Both the position numbers and the translations under genes were made by a program. Positions 35,986 to 45,187 of a stretch of DNA of 64,000 nt are shown one piece after another (the first letter of the stretch is position 1; every line of letters begins with the position of its first letter). Under the pieces are notes generated by a model that saw only the letters and a program-made list of their open reading frames with translations, made no database searches and had not been told where the DNA came from. Origin of the DNA: Bacteroidota bacterium (GTDB lineage: Bacteria > Bacteroidota > Ignavibacteria > Ignavibacteriales > Melioribacteraceae); assembly GCA_023397505.1 (NCBI GenBank), contig JAEWUC010000008.1, forward strand, positions 1-64,000, in the 5' to 3' direction.

Positions 35986-36828
35986 ATGAAAAAATATGCA
36001 TGCATATTTGTTTTAATTATGGGTTTAACCATTAACGCACAAACACCCGACTCGCTAAAAAATATCTGGCTGCCTTCACTTGTTACTGGTTTAGGTATTA
36101 ATCAAGTTGGTTTTACAAATTGGGTAAAAGGCGGCGAGAACTCTATTGCATGGAATATATACGGCGATTTTAAACTAAACAGGGAAAGCGATACATGGAG
36201 TTTTAGAAATCAAATTAAAGCTTCCTATGGAAGAGCAAAAATTGGAAGCAATACATATAAAACAACCGACAACGATTTTTACATGGAAGATGTCGCCGTT
36301 TATAATGTCGGCTGGGCTGTAAGTCCTTTCTTTTCAAATTCGGTTAGAACACAAGTTACAAAGGGTTACGACTATAAAGTTGAAGGATCACCAAACATTT
36401 CGGATTTTTTCGACCCCGGTTATGTTACGCAAACTCTTGGTTTTACATACGATAAATATCAAAATATAATTACACGTTTTGGTATAGCTTTACAGGAAGT
36501 ATTCACGAATAAGTTCAACCAATATTCCGACGATCCCGATACACCGAACGAGATAGAAAAATTTAAATTTGAAACCGGTATTGAATCCGTTACCGATATA
36601 AACTACACTCTCGATACAAATCTGCTTTACGGTTGTAAGTTAAGATTGTTCTCGCGTTTCGAAAGTTTGGATGTTTGGGATGTAAGATGGGACAACACAA
36701 TTACAGCAAAAGTTAACTCGTGGTTAAATGTTAACTTTACATATTTGCTAGTTTACGAAAAAGCCCAAACGCCTTTAACGCAAACAAAGCAGACATTGCA
36801 AATTGGAATAGTATATACGCTCTTATAA
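35986..36828 (+). CDS. DUF3078 outer-membrane protein
   Basis: 280 residues; ATG 35986 after GGAG; signal peptide ends NAQ. DUF3078 features: NQVGFTNWVKGGENSIAWNI near the start and WLNVNFTYLLVYEK before the C-terminus, in a beta-rich sequence typical of an outer-membrane barrel. Function unknown. Confidence 0.85.
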   Translation: MKKYACIFVLIMGLTINAQTPDSLKNIWLPSLVTGLGINQVGFTNWVKGGENSIAWNIYGDFKLNRESDTWSFRNQIKASYGRAKIGSNTYKTTDNDFYMEDVAVYNVGWAVSPFFSNSVRTQVTKGYDYKVEGSPNISDFFDPGYVTQTLGFTYDKYQNIITRFGIALQEVFTNKFNQYSDDPDTPNEIEKFKFETGIESVTDINYTLDTNLLYGCKLRLFSRFESLDVWDVRWDNTITAKVNSWLNVNFTYLLVYEKAQTPLTQTKQTLQIGIVYTLL

Positions 36829-36835
36829 AATTTAA

Positions 36836-36876
36836 AGCCGCGGACTATTTTCGTGATAATTCGTGTAATCTACGGC
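36836..36876. repeat. Dispersed-repeat remnant with AGCCG/CGGCT ends
   Basis: A 41-base unit bounded by AGCCG and CGGCT contains CGTGATAATTCGTGTAAT, a sequence I recall from many unrelated genomes as a short scattered repeat. Here it follows the DUF3078 stop. Confidence 0.45.
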
Positions 36877-36904
36877 TAATTATTTATTATCCTTATTTTT
36901 TATT

Positions 36905-37330
36905 ATGACAATAAAAGAAAAGCAAAATCAACTCGTTCAAGAATTCGAACAATACACTAATTGGGAAGACAAATATTCGCGTATAATCGAGCTGGGGAAA
37001 AAATTAAATCCTCTGCCCGAAGAGTTCCGTACCGAAAAGTATAAGCTTAGCGGATGCCAATCACAGGTGTGGATAAATGCAAAACTTGATGAAGGAAAAA
37101 TATTTTTTGAAGCCGACAGCGACGCTGCAATAGTAAAGGGGTTAATCGCAATTTTAGTTAATGTTTATTCGGGACACTCGCCTGATGAAATTTTAACAAA
37201 CCCGCCGGAGTTTCTTAAAAACATTGGAATTGATAATCATCTTTCTCCAACCCGTAAAAACGGTTTGGGTGCAATGATGAAGCAGATACAGATGTACGCT
37301 GTTGCGTTTAAATCGGTGAGCAAGAAATAA
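36905..37330 (+). CDS. sufE: Sulfur acceptor protein SufE
   Basis: 141 residues, full SufE fold. The sulfur-accepting Cys51 is in LSGCQSQVW. It takes persulfide from the SufS cysteine desulfurase and stimulates iron-sulfur assembly. No sufS is in the window. Confidence 0.95.
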   Translation: MTIKEKQNQLVQEFEQYTNWEDKYSRIIELGKKLNPLPEEFRTEKYKLSGCQSQVWINAKLDEGKIFFEADSDAAIVKGLIAILVNVYSGHSPDEILTNPPEFLKNIGIDNHLSPTRKNGLGAMMKQIQMYAVAFKSVSKK

Positions 37331-37344
37331 TCATTATTGATTAT

Positions 37345-37995
37345 CTATTTTATTTTTAATACGCTGTTTATAAAATCAATTTCATCGCGATTAATTGTGT
37401 GACTCATTCCTTCATATATTCTTTTTGTTACGCGCGCGTTTAAAGATTTAAAAATTTTTTCTGTTTCGTGAACTCGTTCTACCGGGATGTGCGGATCAAC
37501 ATCGCTGCAGCCGAGAAATATTTCAGTACCGCTTAAATCGCCTTCGTAATTTATTAATTCTCCCGGTGTACCAATTAAACCCCCGCTTAATCCGAAAACG
37601 CCGCCAAATCTTTTTGGATTACGCGCCGCATATTCCAAGCTCAAACACGCACCTTGCGAAAATCCAAGAAGAAAAATATTCTCGCTTATAAATTCATTGC
37701 TCAACAAATCATAAACTATCGAATCAATTAAAGCCAAGCCGGAAGCCCTGCCCGGTTCATTCATTTCAACGGGAGACAAAAAACTGTACGGATACCAAGT
37801 ATTTCCTTTGGCTTGCGGCGCTATATATGCGATCCCCTCAACATCAAATTCGTTTGATAATGATAAAATGCTTTCCGCCGTTGCGCCGCGTCCGTGAATC
37901 ATTATCATTGCAGCTTTTGCGTTTTCAATTTTCTCGCCGCTGTAAATTATCGGCTGGTTTTGATGCGGACCGTTTATGTTATTGTAATCAATCAT
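37345..37995 (-). CDS. mhqD: Phospholipase/carboxylesterase family (MhqD-like)
   Basis: 216 residues, alpha/beta hydrolase of the carboxylesterase 2 family. Catalytic triad: Ser113 in GFSQGA, Asp in CSDVDPHIPV and His in GMSHTI. It is the last gene of a coupled operon and overlaps the cupin gene by 8 bases. The Bacillus subtilis MhqD gene lies beside a ring-cleaving dioxygenase under MhqR, and this context is the reason for the symbol. Confidence 0.82.
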   Translation of the reverse strand: MIDYNNINGPHQNQPIIYSGEKIENAKAAMIMIHGRGATAESILSLSNEFDVEGIAYIAPQAKGNTWYPYSFLSPVEMNEPGRASGLALIDSIVYDLLSNEFISENIFLLGFSQGACLSLEYAARNPKRFGGVFGLSGGLIGTPGELINYEGDLSGTEIFLGCSDVDPHIPVERVHETEKIFKSLNARVTKRIYEGMSHTINRDEIDFINSVLKIK

Positions 37996-38341
37996 TTATT
38001 GTCACAAAAATTGATCTTCTTGTTTTTCCGTCTATACTTTTGGTTTTATGTCCTCGGCCGGTATTATCTTCAACAAGTAAAATTTCTCCGGCTTTAAATC
38101 TTCTTTTTTCACCAAGTCCGTTTTCAATTTCAATTTCACCGTCGAGCAGAATGATAAATTGTTTTTGCGGAGCCGGGTGAAAATCAAAATTGTAATTTCC
38201 GTCCGTTTCTCTAAAAATTATTTCCTTAACCGGAATTCTTTCGGAAAGCTTACCAATATCCCCGGCATCAAGTAATTCATAATCCAATTCCTCGAAATGA
38301 GTTTCATTATCCTTTCCGGTATAAAGACGAGTTACTTTCAT
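37988..38341 (-). CDS. Cupin-domain protein
   Basis: 117 residues, one beta-barrel with YNFDFHPAPQKQFIILLDGEIEIE and GEILLVEDNTGRGHKTK (the His/Glu metal residues of cupins). It lies between the dioxygenase and the esterase, overlapping both by a few bases (ATGA with the dioxygenase), so it is translated with them. A role in quinone or aldehyde detoxification is inferred from context. Confidence 0.8.
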   Translation of the reverse strand: MKVTRLYTGKDNETHFEELDYELLDAGDIGKLSERIPVKEIIFRETDGNYNFDFHPAPQKQFIILLDGEIEIENGLGEKRRFKAGEILLVEDNTGRGHKTKSIDGKTRRSIFVTIND

Positions 38342-39294
38342 TTCTTCACGAGTGATTTTGTTTTCAATGGGATTAAACGCTGCTCGATCAAACTTCTCTT
38401 CGGTTCATGCCATTCGGGAAGCTTTAATTCCTCGCCGAGTGAATTGATATCTTCGTCAATTAAAAATCCCGGTTCATCTGTCGCAATCTCAAACAATATT
38501 CCTCCCGGTTCGCGGAAATAGATCGAATGAAAATAATTTCTATCCACGACCTCTGTCGGACGAAGTCCGTGTTCCAATATTCTATTACGCCAGTTTAACT
38601 GTTCTTCATCGTTCGCTGTTCGCCAAGCAATGTGGTGTACACTTCCGGCGCCGCTCATCGCACGCGGTAAGTTTTTATCCTCAACAATATCAACAAAGGC
38701 TATACTTTCGTTTTCGCCGAAAGAATACCTTTTCATATTTCCTTCTTTCGTAATAAACTTAGCGCCCATTGCTTTACTTAAAAGATCTTCTGTTTCCGCA
38801 GAATCACTTAAATAAAAAGTTGATCCGAAAAATTTTCTTATCGCGTGTTCCGGCGGTACCTCTCCGTTGTTCCATCCAACAATTTTATCAACATTATCAT
38901 CGGCAACTATCTCTATTTTCATTCCGTCCGGATCGAGCAATGAAATAAATTCATACCCAAATTTTTTCGATGGGCCAGAAAAATCAATTGCCAGTTCTGC
39001 AAGCCTATCAATCCAGTATTGCAATGAGTTTGAAGGTACGCTGAACGAAACAATATTTATTTCGCCGCCTCCGCGTTTTCCTCTCCGTGCGTCCGGAAAA
39101 GGAAAGAAAGTTAGAATTGTCCCCGGCGTTCCGATTTCATCACCGTAATAAAGATGATAAACGTCGGGTGCATCGAAGTTCACGGTTTTCTTAATGAACC
39201 GCATACCGAGTGTTTGTGTATAAAAATTGTAATTGGCTTGCGGGTCGCTCGCCATTACGGTTATATGATGTATTCCGTTTATTATCTTTTCCAT
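38338..39294 (-). CDS. mhqO: Ring-cleaving dioxygenase, VOC family (MhqO-like)
   Basis: 318 residues with two VOC (glyoxalase-fold) modules: GIHHITVMASDPQANYNFY at the N-terminus and GSVHHIAWRTANDEEQLN later, with the metal residues His in HHIT, His in HHIAW and Glu in FREPGGILFEIATDEPGF. Such enzymes open aromatic or quinone-like rings. It is preceded by a MarR gene and followed by cupin and esterase, as in Bacillus mhq loci. Confidence 0.87.
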   Translation of the reverse strand: MEKIINGIHHITVMASDPQANYNFYTQTLGMRFIKKTVNFDAPDVYHLYYGDEIGTPGTILTFFPFPDARRGKRGGGEINIVSFSVPSNSLQYWIDRLAELAIDFSGPSKKFGYEFISLLDPDGMKIEIVADDNVDKIVGWNNGEVPPEHAIRKFFGSTFYLSDSAETEDLLSKAMGAKFITKEGNMKRYSFGENESIAFVDIVEDKNLPRAMSGAGSVHHIAWRTANDEEQLNWRNRILEHGLRPTEVVDRNYFHSIYFREPGGILFEIATDEPGFLIDEDINSLGEELKLPEWHEPKRSLIEQRLIPLKTKSLVKK

Positions 39295-39307
39295 TTCATC
39301 CGCCTTT

Positions 39308-39757
39308 CTACCCGCGCAGTTTGTCTAGCAATTCATTCAAATTTTTTGCTTCCGCTACGGAAAGAGATTTTAATTTTTTATCAAAGTCGTTATCTGATTT
39401 ATCAATCTCTTCAAGAATTTTTAATCCCTCCGAAGTAATTTTTACTTCAACGCGTCTTCTGTCATCAGGACAAATTTTTCTCTCAACCAATTCTTTAGCG
39501 AGCAGTCTGTCCACAAGCCTGGAGGCGTCCGACATTTTATCGAGCATTCTTTCTTTTAATAAATTTACCGATGCGGGCGAAGGATACTGTCCCCTTAAAA
39601 TTCTTAGAACATTGTATTGCGCCGCAGTAATATCATATTCCTTAAATAGCGCGGTTTGATGACTCATAAGCCAGCTGTTTGTAAAAATTAAATTTACAGC
39701 CAGCTTATGGAATTCATTTCTAAATTTTTTCTGTTTTATTTCTTCTTCAAGTTTCAT
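39308..39757 (-). CDS. MarR-family regulator (MhqR-like)
   Basis: 149 residues; winged helix with AAQYNVLRILRGQYPSPASVNLLKERMLDKMSDASRLVDRL and the wing CPDDRRRVEVKITSEGL. Starts on the YceI stop codon (TAATG). MarR/DUF24 repressors of this kind often sense quinones or other electrophiles and control neighbouring detoxification genes. An ATGT-N4-ACAT site upstream of the operon is a candidate operator. Confidence 0.88.
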   Translation of the reverse strand: MKLEEEIKQKKFRNEFHKLAVNLIFTNSWLMSHQTALFKEYDITAAQYNVLRILRGQYPSPASVNLLKERMLDKMSDASRLVDRLLAKELVERKICPDDRRRVEVKITSEGLKILEEIDKSDNDFDKKLKSLSVAEAKNLNELLDKLRG

Positions 39758-40341
39758 TACGATTTTTTCAATTGAAGATCGATTACCAGTTCAACCTCTT
39801 TGCCAACTACAAGCCCGCCTGTTTCAATTGCCGTGTTCCATTTTAAATTATAATCGAACCTGTTTAACTCGCTAGTAATTTTGAATCCGGCTTTAGTATT
39901 TCCCCACGGATCTTTTACAATGCCGTTAAACTTTACATCAAGCTCAACTTGCTTTGTAACATCGCGAATCGTCAAATCGCCGATGAGTTTAAATTTATTA
40001 TCGCCGACTTTTTTCATCGATTTCCCTTTAAAAGTCATCTGCGGAAATTTTTCTGAATTGAAAAAATCATCTGAGCGCAAGTGGTTGTCGCGTGAATCAT
40101 TATCCGTAAAAATACTTTTCGTGTTAACCGTGAAATCTATTTTCGCTGTTGAAAAATCATCGTTGTTTGTTGTGATGTTGCCGGAATAATCCTTAAAGAA
40201 TCCATCAACCTCCGAAATAACCATGTGTGTTACGGTAAATCCAACTTTAGAATGGGATTTATCAATTTCCCATTTTGTTTGTGCAAACATTGTTGCAGAA
40301 ACCAGCACGAGTAAAACAAATATATTTTTTATTGTTTTCAT
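39757..40341 (-). CDS. YceI-family periplasmic isoprenoid-binding protein
   Basis: 194 residues from ATG 40341 (GGAGA site). Signal peptide ends MFAQ. The family pattern is visible: WEIDKSHSKVGFTVTHMVISEVDGFFKDYSG, then NHLRSDDFFNSEKFPQMTFKGKSM, ending in a lipocalin-like barrel. YceI proteins bind isoprenoids such as quinones. First gene of the five-gene operon, which fits quinone stress. Confidence 0.9.
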   Translation of the reverse strand: MKTIKNIFVLLVLVSATMFAQTKWEIDKSHSKVGFTVTHMVISEVDGFFKDYSGNITTNNDDFSTAKIDFTVNTKSIFTDNDSRDNHLRSDDFFNSEKFPQMTFKGKSMKKVGDNKFKLIGDLTIRDVTKQVELDVKFNGIVKDPWGNTKAGFKITSELNRFDYNLKWNTAIETGGLVVGKEVELVIDLQLKKS

Positions 40342-40385
40342 TTTATTTCTCCTTTGTTTGTAAAAGATATTTTTAACTCGAATAT

Positions 40386-40397
40386 ATGTCATAACAT
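40386..40397 (-). promoter_or_regulatory. Candidate operator upstream of yceI/marR operon
   Basis: ATGT-CATA-ACAT, a small perfect palindrome 45 bases upstream of the first start codon. The MarR protein of the operon would be the expected binder. Only position and symmetry support it. Confidence 0.3.
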
Positions 40398-40532
40398 CTA
40401 TTTATTTAGAGAAGTTCATTTTGCTAAAAATATATTTTACTTACTCCGACTGATAAGTCTTATATCGAGCACTTCTTCAAAAAAAAAGAAAGCTGTATAA
40501 GTTAATTAGGAAGGGAAATACAGAAATTGTTT

Positions 40533-41192
40533 CTATATGAAGCGCTTTAGTTTCTCAATATCACGGTGCTTTCCCAGTATAATTAAAGCGGTATCCGGCG
40601 CAAATAATTGATCTGCCGCGGGAATAAGTATCAACTCATCGCGAAGAATATCTTTGATTGCAATTATTGTCACTCCGTACTTTTGCCGAAGATTAAGTTC
40701 GCGAATTGACTTGCCGACAAATTCATCCGGAAGCGCTATTTCAACAATACTGTATTCAGGCGCTATAGGAATCTGATCTATTAATGATGGGATTGTAAGT
40801 CTTCTTGCCAAACGTAAAGCGGTTTCTTTTTCGGGGTATATAACTTCTGTTGCCCCAATAGACATAAAAACTTTTCCTCTAAGTTCATTCATTGATTTTA
40901 CAATTATTTGATCTACTCCCAATTCTTTTAAGTGAACAATCGTAAGCACTGTAGCCTCCATATATTGTTCACCCAATCCGAGTATTGTAATATCAATGTT
41001 GCTGCCAACGAACCCAGAAAGGACCTCCTTGTCTATAGTGTTTGCAACAATAGCATCTGTTACAAAATTCTTGATGCTTTCAACAATTTCCTTTTCTTTA
41101 TCTATTGCAAGCACTTGGTTTCCCTGCCTTGTTAATTCAATTGCAAGATTAAATCCGAAAGTGCCGAGACCAATAACCGCTATATTTTTCAT
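40533..41192 (-). CDS. ktrA: Ktr/Trk potassium channel gating protein KtrA/KtrC
   Basis: 219 residues: RCK N-terminal nucleotide-binding domain (IAVIGLGTFGFNLA, ID acidic residue after the beta-2 strand) and RCK-C domain from about 135. It forms the cytoplasmic ring that gates KtrB with NAD(H)/ATP. ATG 41192 after GGAG, 13 bases after ktrB. Confidence 0.93.
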   Translation of the reverse strand: MKNIAVIGLGTFGFNLAIELTRQGNQVLAIDKEKEIVESIKNFVTDAIVANTIDKEVLSGFVGSNIDITILGLGEQYMEATVLTIVHLKELGVDQIIVKSMNELRGKVFMSIGATEVIYPEKETALRLARRLTIPSLIDQIPIAPEYSIVEIALPDEFVGKSIRELNLRQKYGVTIIAIKDILRDELILIPAADQLFAPDTALIILGKHRDIEKLKRFI

Positions 41193-41204
41193 AATTACTC
41201 CAGT

Positions 41205-42539
41205 TTATCCCGCCATCACATTGCCAGTAGGATAACTATGTTTTTGATTTCTTATTCTGCCAACCAGAGAATATCCGATCGCAAGTGGACCTACACGCCC
41301 CACGAGCATTGTAACTATAATTAATATTTTACCCGTTAAACTAAGCGATGATGTAATTCCCATTGATAATCCTACTGTTCCAATCGCAGATGTAGTTTCA
41401 AAGAAAATTTGTAGAAGCGAAAATTTTTCTACCGAGGCGAGCATAAATACAACCAATATTGTATATACGAATGCAAATAGTGTAAGCCCGATTGCTTTGT
41501 TGGCTGTCGATTCCGGAATTGATCTTCTAAATGCAGTTAGATCTTCTCGGTTCGTAATTACTCTTTTAAGAAATAGTAGGAGTATTCCGAATGTCGATGT
41601 TTTTATTCCGCCGCCAGTACTTCCAGGGGACGCACCAATAAACATTAAAATAATAAGACCGAGTAAACTTATCTCTCTCATTGAGCCGATATCAATAGAA
41701 TTAAATCCTGTTGTTGATGATGCTGATATAGATTGAAAAGAAGATTTGAGAAGTTCTTCGGTTATCGATGATGTATTATTAAAAAATCCTTCGGAAAAAA
41801 ACAACACTATTGTTCCGACAATCATTAATCCAAAGGTAACTATTAGTACAAGTTTTGTATGATCGGTAAGTCTAACCGGGTAATTATGTTTTGCTTTATT
41901 AATAAAATATTTCCATAAATCATATAAAACAAAAAAACCGATACCGCCTGCAATAGTAATTATTGCTATGGTTACATTCACAAACACATCATCGGCATAT
42001 CGAATAAAACTATCGGGATAAAGGGAGAACCCGGCAGTACAAAATGCGGATATTGAATGAAAGACTGCGGAATAAATAGATTCAATTATTGGGAAATGCT
42101 GAATAAATACTATTGTTAGAAACAACGCGCCAATCGACTCAAATATAATTGTAAAAAGAATAACTGCTTTAATAAATTTTTTAATTTCTATGTCGGTCGG
42201 ACGAGCTATCGATTCTGTCAGTAATCTACTTCCATTAATTGAAAATCTCGCTCCAATTCCAAAAGAAACAACGGCAATAAACACCATATAACCCAATCCG
42301 CCGATTTGAATAAGTATTAATAATATGATCTGCCCAAAAATTGAGAAATGACTCCCGGTATCAACAACTCCCAAGCCTGTGGTGCTGATTGCAGATGCCG
42401 CCGTGAACAGTGCATCTATAAAAGGTGTGTATTCGTATTTTTCCGAAGAAATTGGAAGACAAAGAATAACTCCGCCAATAATTGTAAGAATAATATATCC
42501 CAAAACAAGTATCTGTATCGGGGTTGCTTTTTTATGCAT
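41205..42539 (-). CDS. ktrB: Potassium transporter KtrB/TrkH family
   Basis: 444 residues with the four M1-P-M2 repeats. Selectivity regions: STTGLGVV, CTAGFSLY, STTGFNSI and TVGLSMG. The gate loop GASPGSTGGGIKTST is intact. Together with KtrA it forms a K+/Na+ uptake system. It is divergent from a KdpD/KdpE-like pair. Confidence 0.95.
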   Translation of the reverse strand: MHKKATPIQILVLGYIILTIIGGVILCLPISSEKYEYTPFIDALFTAASAISTTGLGVVDTGSHFSIFGQIILLILIQIGGLGYMVFIAVVSFGIGARFSINGSRLLTESIARPTDIEIKKFIKAVILFTIIFESIGALFLTIVFIQHFPIIESIYSAVFHSISAFCTAGFSLYPDSFIRYADDVFVNVTIAIITIAGGIGFFVLYDLWKYFINKAKHNYPVRLTDHTKLVLIVTFGLMIVGTIVLFFSEGFFNNTSSITEELLKSSFQSISASSTTGFNSIDIGSMREISLLGLIILMFIGASPGSTGGGIKTSTFGILLLFLKRVITNREDLTAFRRSIPESTANKAIGLTLFAFVYTILVVFMLASVEKFSLLQIFFETTSAIGTVGLSMGITSSLSLTGKILIIVTMLVGRVGPLAIGYSLVGRIRNQKHSYPTGNVMAG

Positions 42540-42904
42540 TTGTTTTAATGTCTCTTAAATATGAATTCCGAATTAATATAAATGTGTTAAAATATTTTGT
42601 GAATTTTTATTCTCACAAACCGGCTTTACACATTCTTTCTTTGCGTTTAAAAAGTCGATATTTATTCAGAGGCACTAAAATGGAACAAGTAAAATGATTA
42701 GCAAGAAAAGAATCGGATATTTATAAATTCTTTATACGGTATTGGCATATTTTACATATTCTTTATAAACATAATCTGCTTTTATAAATATTTTATGCTT
42801 GCGTTATTTTTATTTACAGCGTGTTTATAAACTCTTAATTAGATTTAGCATGTGTTTCTTTATGATTAGAGTTGATTATCAAACAAGTGATCGAGGGGAC
42901 TGAA
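42540..42904. promoter_or_regulatory. Divergent control region with four TTTATAAA boxes
   Basis: TTTATAAA occurs at 42720-42727, 42762-42769, 42781-42788 and 42824-42831. Spacing from start to start is 42, 19 and 43 bases, close to whole numbers of helical turns. By chance far fewer copies are expected in 365 bases even at this base composition. The KdpE-like regulator encoded to the right is the likely binder, controlling itself, ktrBA, or both. No gene lies here. Confidence 0.5.
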
Positions 42905-44488
42905 ATGGAAAACAATAAATTAGATTTGAATATTAATGACAAGACATATAATCCCCGGAACGGATTGCTGCCAAGAAAAGGCAAGTATCCTTTTATATCG
43001 GCGGTATTAAATTCTCCCCTTATAAAATACTTTTATTCTGCATTTATTATTTCCACTGCCGGCGCGCTGTTGTATTATCTACATCAACATATCGGCTACC
43101 AAGCGGTTTCGCTCGTATTTATATTTATAATTTCTGTTTTGCCGCTTTTCAACTTTAAGCCGGGACCAATATTTCTTGCCGCTGTAATGAGCGCTTTTAT
43201 ATGGAATTACTTTTTTATTCCACCGTCATTTACTTTAAGAATAGGAAAGATTGAAGACGTTTTAATGTTTGTACTTTATTTCGTAATTGCCTCCGTGTCC
43301 GGGTTTTTAATTTCAAGGATCCGAACACAGCAAGTTTTAATCAATCAGAGAGAAAAGAGAACTGCTGCGTTGTATGACTTAACACGAGATCTTTCTTCTT
43401 CAAAAAGTTTGAATGAGGTTACACAATGTTCGCTCAAACACATTAAAGACACATTCAATGCCGAGGTTGCCTTTATTTATTCTGAAGCAGAAAAGAGGCT
43501 AAATAGAACTGCCCACGAGTACAGTACTTTTAAAATCGACGAAGCCGAGTGGAATATTGCACAACTTGCTTTTTTAAACTCGGAAAAAGTCGGAAGGTTT
43601 ACGGAAACAGTAAAATCTATAACTGAAGCCTCTTATTTCCCGTTGTTAACAAAGAGCGGTAATCTTGGGATTATCGGATTACTATTTCCGGCAGAATCGG
43701 TTTTGAGCAAAGATACCGAATCCCTGTTAAATATTTTTATTTCACAAATTACTATTGCAATCGAAAGAGAACATCTGAAAGAATTGGCGAAGAAAAATTT
43801 GGTTATTTTCGAATCGGAAAAACTGTACAAAACTTTATTCGACTCAATTTCCCATGAATTAAAAACTCCAATCACTACAATTATAGGTGCAATTAGCTCT
43901 CTTAAAGATGAAAGAATTTTAAGCAACCGGGATGTTCTTTTAAATTTGGTTAACGTAACAAATGCCGCCGCAGAAAGATTAAACCGTCTTATTGAAAATC
44001 TTTTGGATATTACAAGGATTGAAAGCGGAAATATCAAACCAAACAAAGAATGGCATTCGATAGTTGATCTTGTTTATTCGGCAATCGACAAAGTTAAATC
44101 AATGTCCACCGATCACTCAATTAATTTGGATATCCAAAACGATATTGGCTTGCTGCAAGTTGATTACCCGTTAATTGAGCAGGCGCTGATTAATTTAATT
44201 CATAACTCTGTAGAGTACACTCCGCCGGGAAGTAAAACAGATGTTGTTGTAAAAAAAATAACCGGCAATATAATTATCATTATTTCAGATAACGGACCGG
44301 GTTTTCCGGAATCAGAAATAAAAAATTTGTTTAAAAAATTTTACCGCGTGCCAGGAGTAAAATCCAGCGGCACGGGACTTGGTTTATCAATCGCGAAGGG
44401 ATTTATTGAAGCGCACGGCGGATCAATTTCTGCATGGAATCGTAAAAACGGCGGCGCCGAATTTACTATTTTAATACCGACAAACTAA
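42905..44488 (+). CDS. KdpD-like sensor kinase without the cytoplasmic sensor domain
   Basis: 527 residues from ATG 42905 (GAGGGGA site). It starts with a short tail, then the four-helix DUF4118 membrane region of KdpD (about 40-135, NYFFIPPSFTLRIGKIEDVLMF), a GAF-like domain (about 155-290), the H-box with His317 (SISHELKTPITTI) and the ATPase (DNGPGFPE, GTGLGLSIAKGF). The roughly 350-residue Walker/USP N-terminal part of full KdpD is absent. No kdpFABC is present; the K+ genes nearby are ktrBA. Confidence 0.88.
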   Translation: MENNKLDLNINDKTYNPRNGLLPRKGKYPFISAVLNSPLIKYFYSAFIISTAGALLYYLHQHIGYQAVSLVFIFIISVLPLFNFKPGPIFLAAVMSAFIWNYFFIPPSFTLRIGKIEDVLMFVLYFVIASVSGFLISRIRTQQVLINQREKRTAALYDLTRDLSSSKSLNEVTQCSLKHIKDTFNAEVAFIYSEAEKRLNRTAHEYSTFKIDEAEWNIAQLAFLNSEKVGRFTETVKSITEASYFPLLTKSGNLGIIGLLFPAESVLSKDTESLLNIFISQITIAIEREHLKELAKKNLVIFESEKLYKTLFDSISHELKTPITTIIGAISSLKDERILSNRDVLLNLVNVTNAAAERLNRLIENLLDITRIESGNIKPNKEWHSIVDLVYSAIDKVKSMSTDHSINLDIQNDIGLLQVDYPLIEQALINLIHNSVEYTPPGSKTDVVVKKITGNIIIIISDNGPGFPESEIKNLFKKFYRVPGVKSSGTGLGLSIAKGFIEAHGGSISAWNRKNGGAEFTILIPTN

Positions 44489-44494
44489 AAAAAC

Positions 44495-45187
44495 ATGACA
44501 GCACAAAACACTATTGTTGTTATAGACGATGAATCGTCAATAAGAAAAATTTTATCTATCACACTTGAAGCTCAAAATTATAAAGTCGTTGAAGCATCGG
44601 GGGGACGGGATGGAATTATTGCTGTTGCTAACTTTCATCCGCAACTTGTAATACTGGATCTCGGCTTGCCGGATCAAGATGGTTTTTCTGTTTTAACAGA
44701 AATTCGAACATGGTCAAATGTTCCGGTTATAATTTTATCCGTAAAAAATTCTGAAATTGATATTGTAAAAGCGCTTGATTTGGGCGCCGATGATTACATG
44801 ACAAAACCATTCAACACATTTGAACTGCTTGCAAGAATCAGGGCCAATCTGCGAAGAACACAGCAGCTTGAAAATGAGACGTTGTTGATTAACGGCAGTT
44901 TGAAGATCGATTTTTCTCAAAGACTTGTTTACAAAAACAACCGTGAGATTAAACTTACAAACACTGAATACCTTCTTGTATTTCTTTTCTTTAAAAACAT
45001 AGGTAAAGTCTTAACGCATAATTTTATTTTAAAAGAAGTTTGGGGACCCAGCCATGTTGAGGATTCTCAGTATTTACGGGTTTTTATTGGGCAGTTGCGT
45101 AAAAAAATTGAAGACGATCCTTCCGAGCCAAAATATATTATTACAGATTCCGGCGTAGGTTATAGAATGAAATCATTAATTGATTAG
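44495..45187 (+). CDS. KdpE-like OmpR-family response regulator
   Basis: 230 residues. Receiver with Asp55 (VILDLGLPDQDG) and Lys104 (MTKPF), then a winged-helix DNA-binding domain (LTNTEYLLVFLFFKNIGKVLTHNFILKEVWGP, VDSQYLRVFIGQLRKKIEDDP-like, GVGYRM). Six bases after the kinase gene. The spacing and KdpE-like winged helix suggest it regulates potassium genes. Confidence 0.93.
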   Translation: MTAQNTIVVIDDESSIRKILSITLEAQNYKVVEASGGRDGIIAVANFHPQLVILDLGLPDQDGFSVLTEIRTWSNVPVIILSVKNSEIDIVKALDLGADDYMTKPFNTFELLARIRANLRRTQQLENETLLINGSLKIDFSQRLVYKNNREIKLTNTEYLLVFLFFKNIGKVLTHNFILKEVWGPSHVEDSQYLRVFIGQLRKKIEDDPSEPKYIITDSGVGYRMKSLID

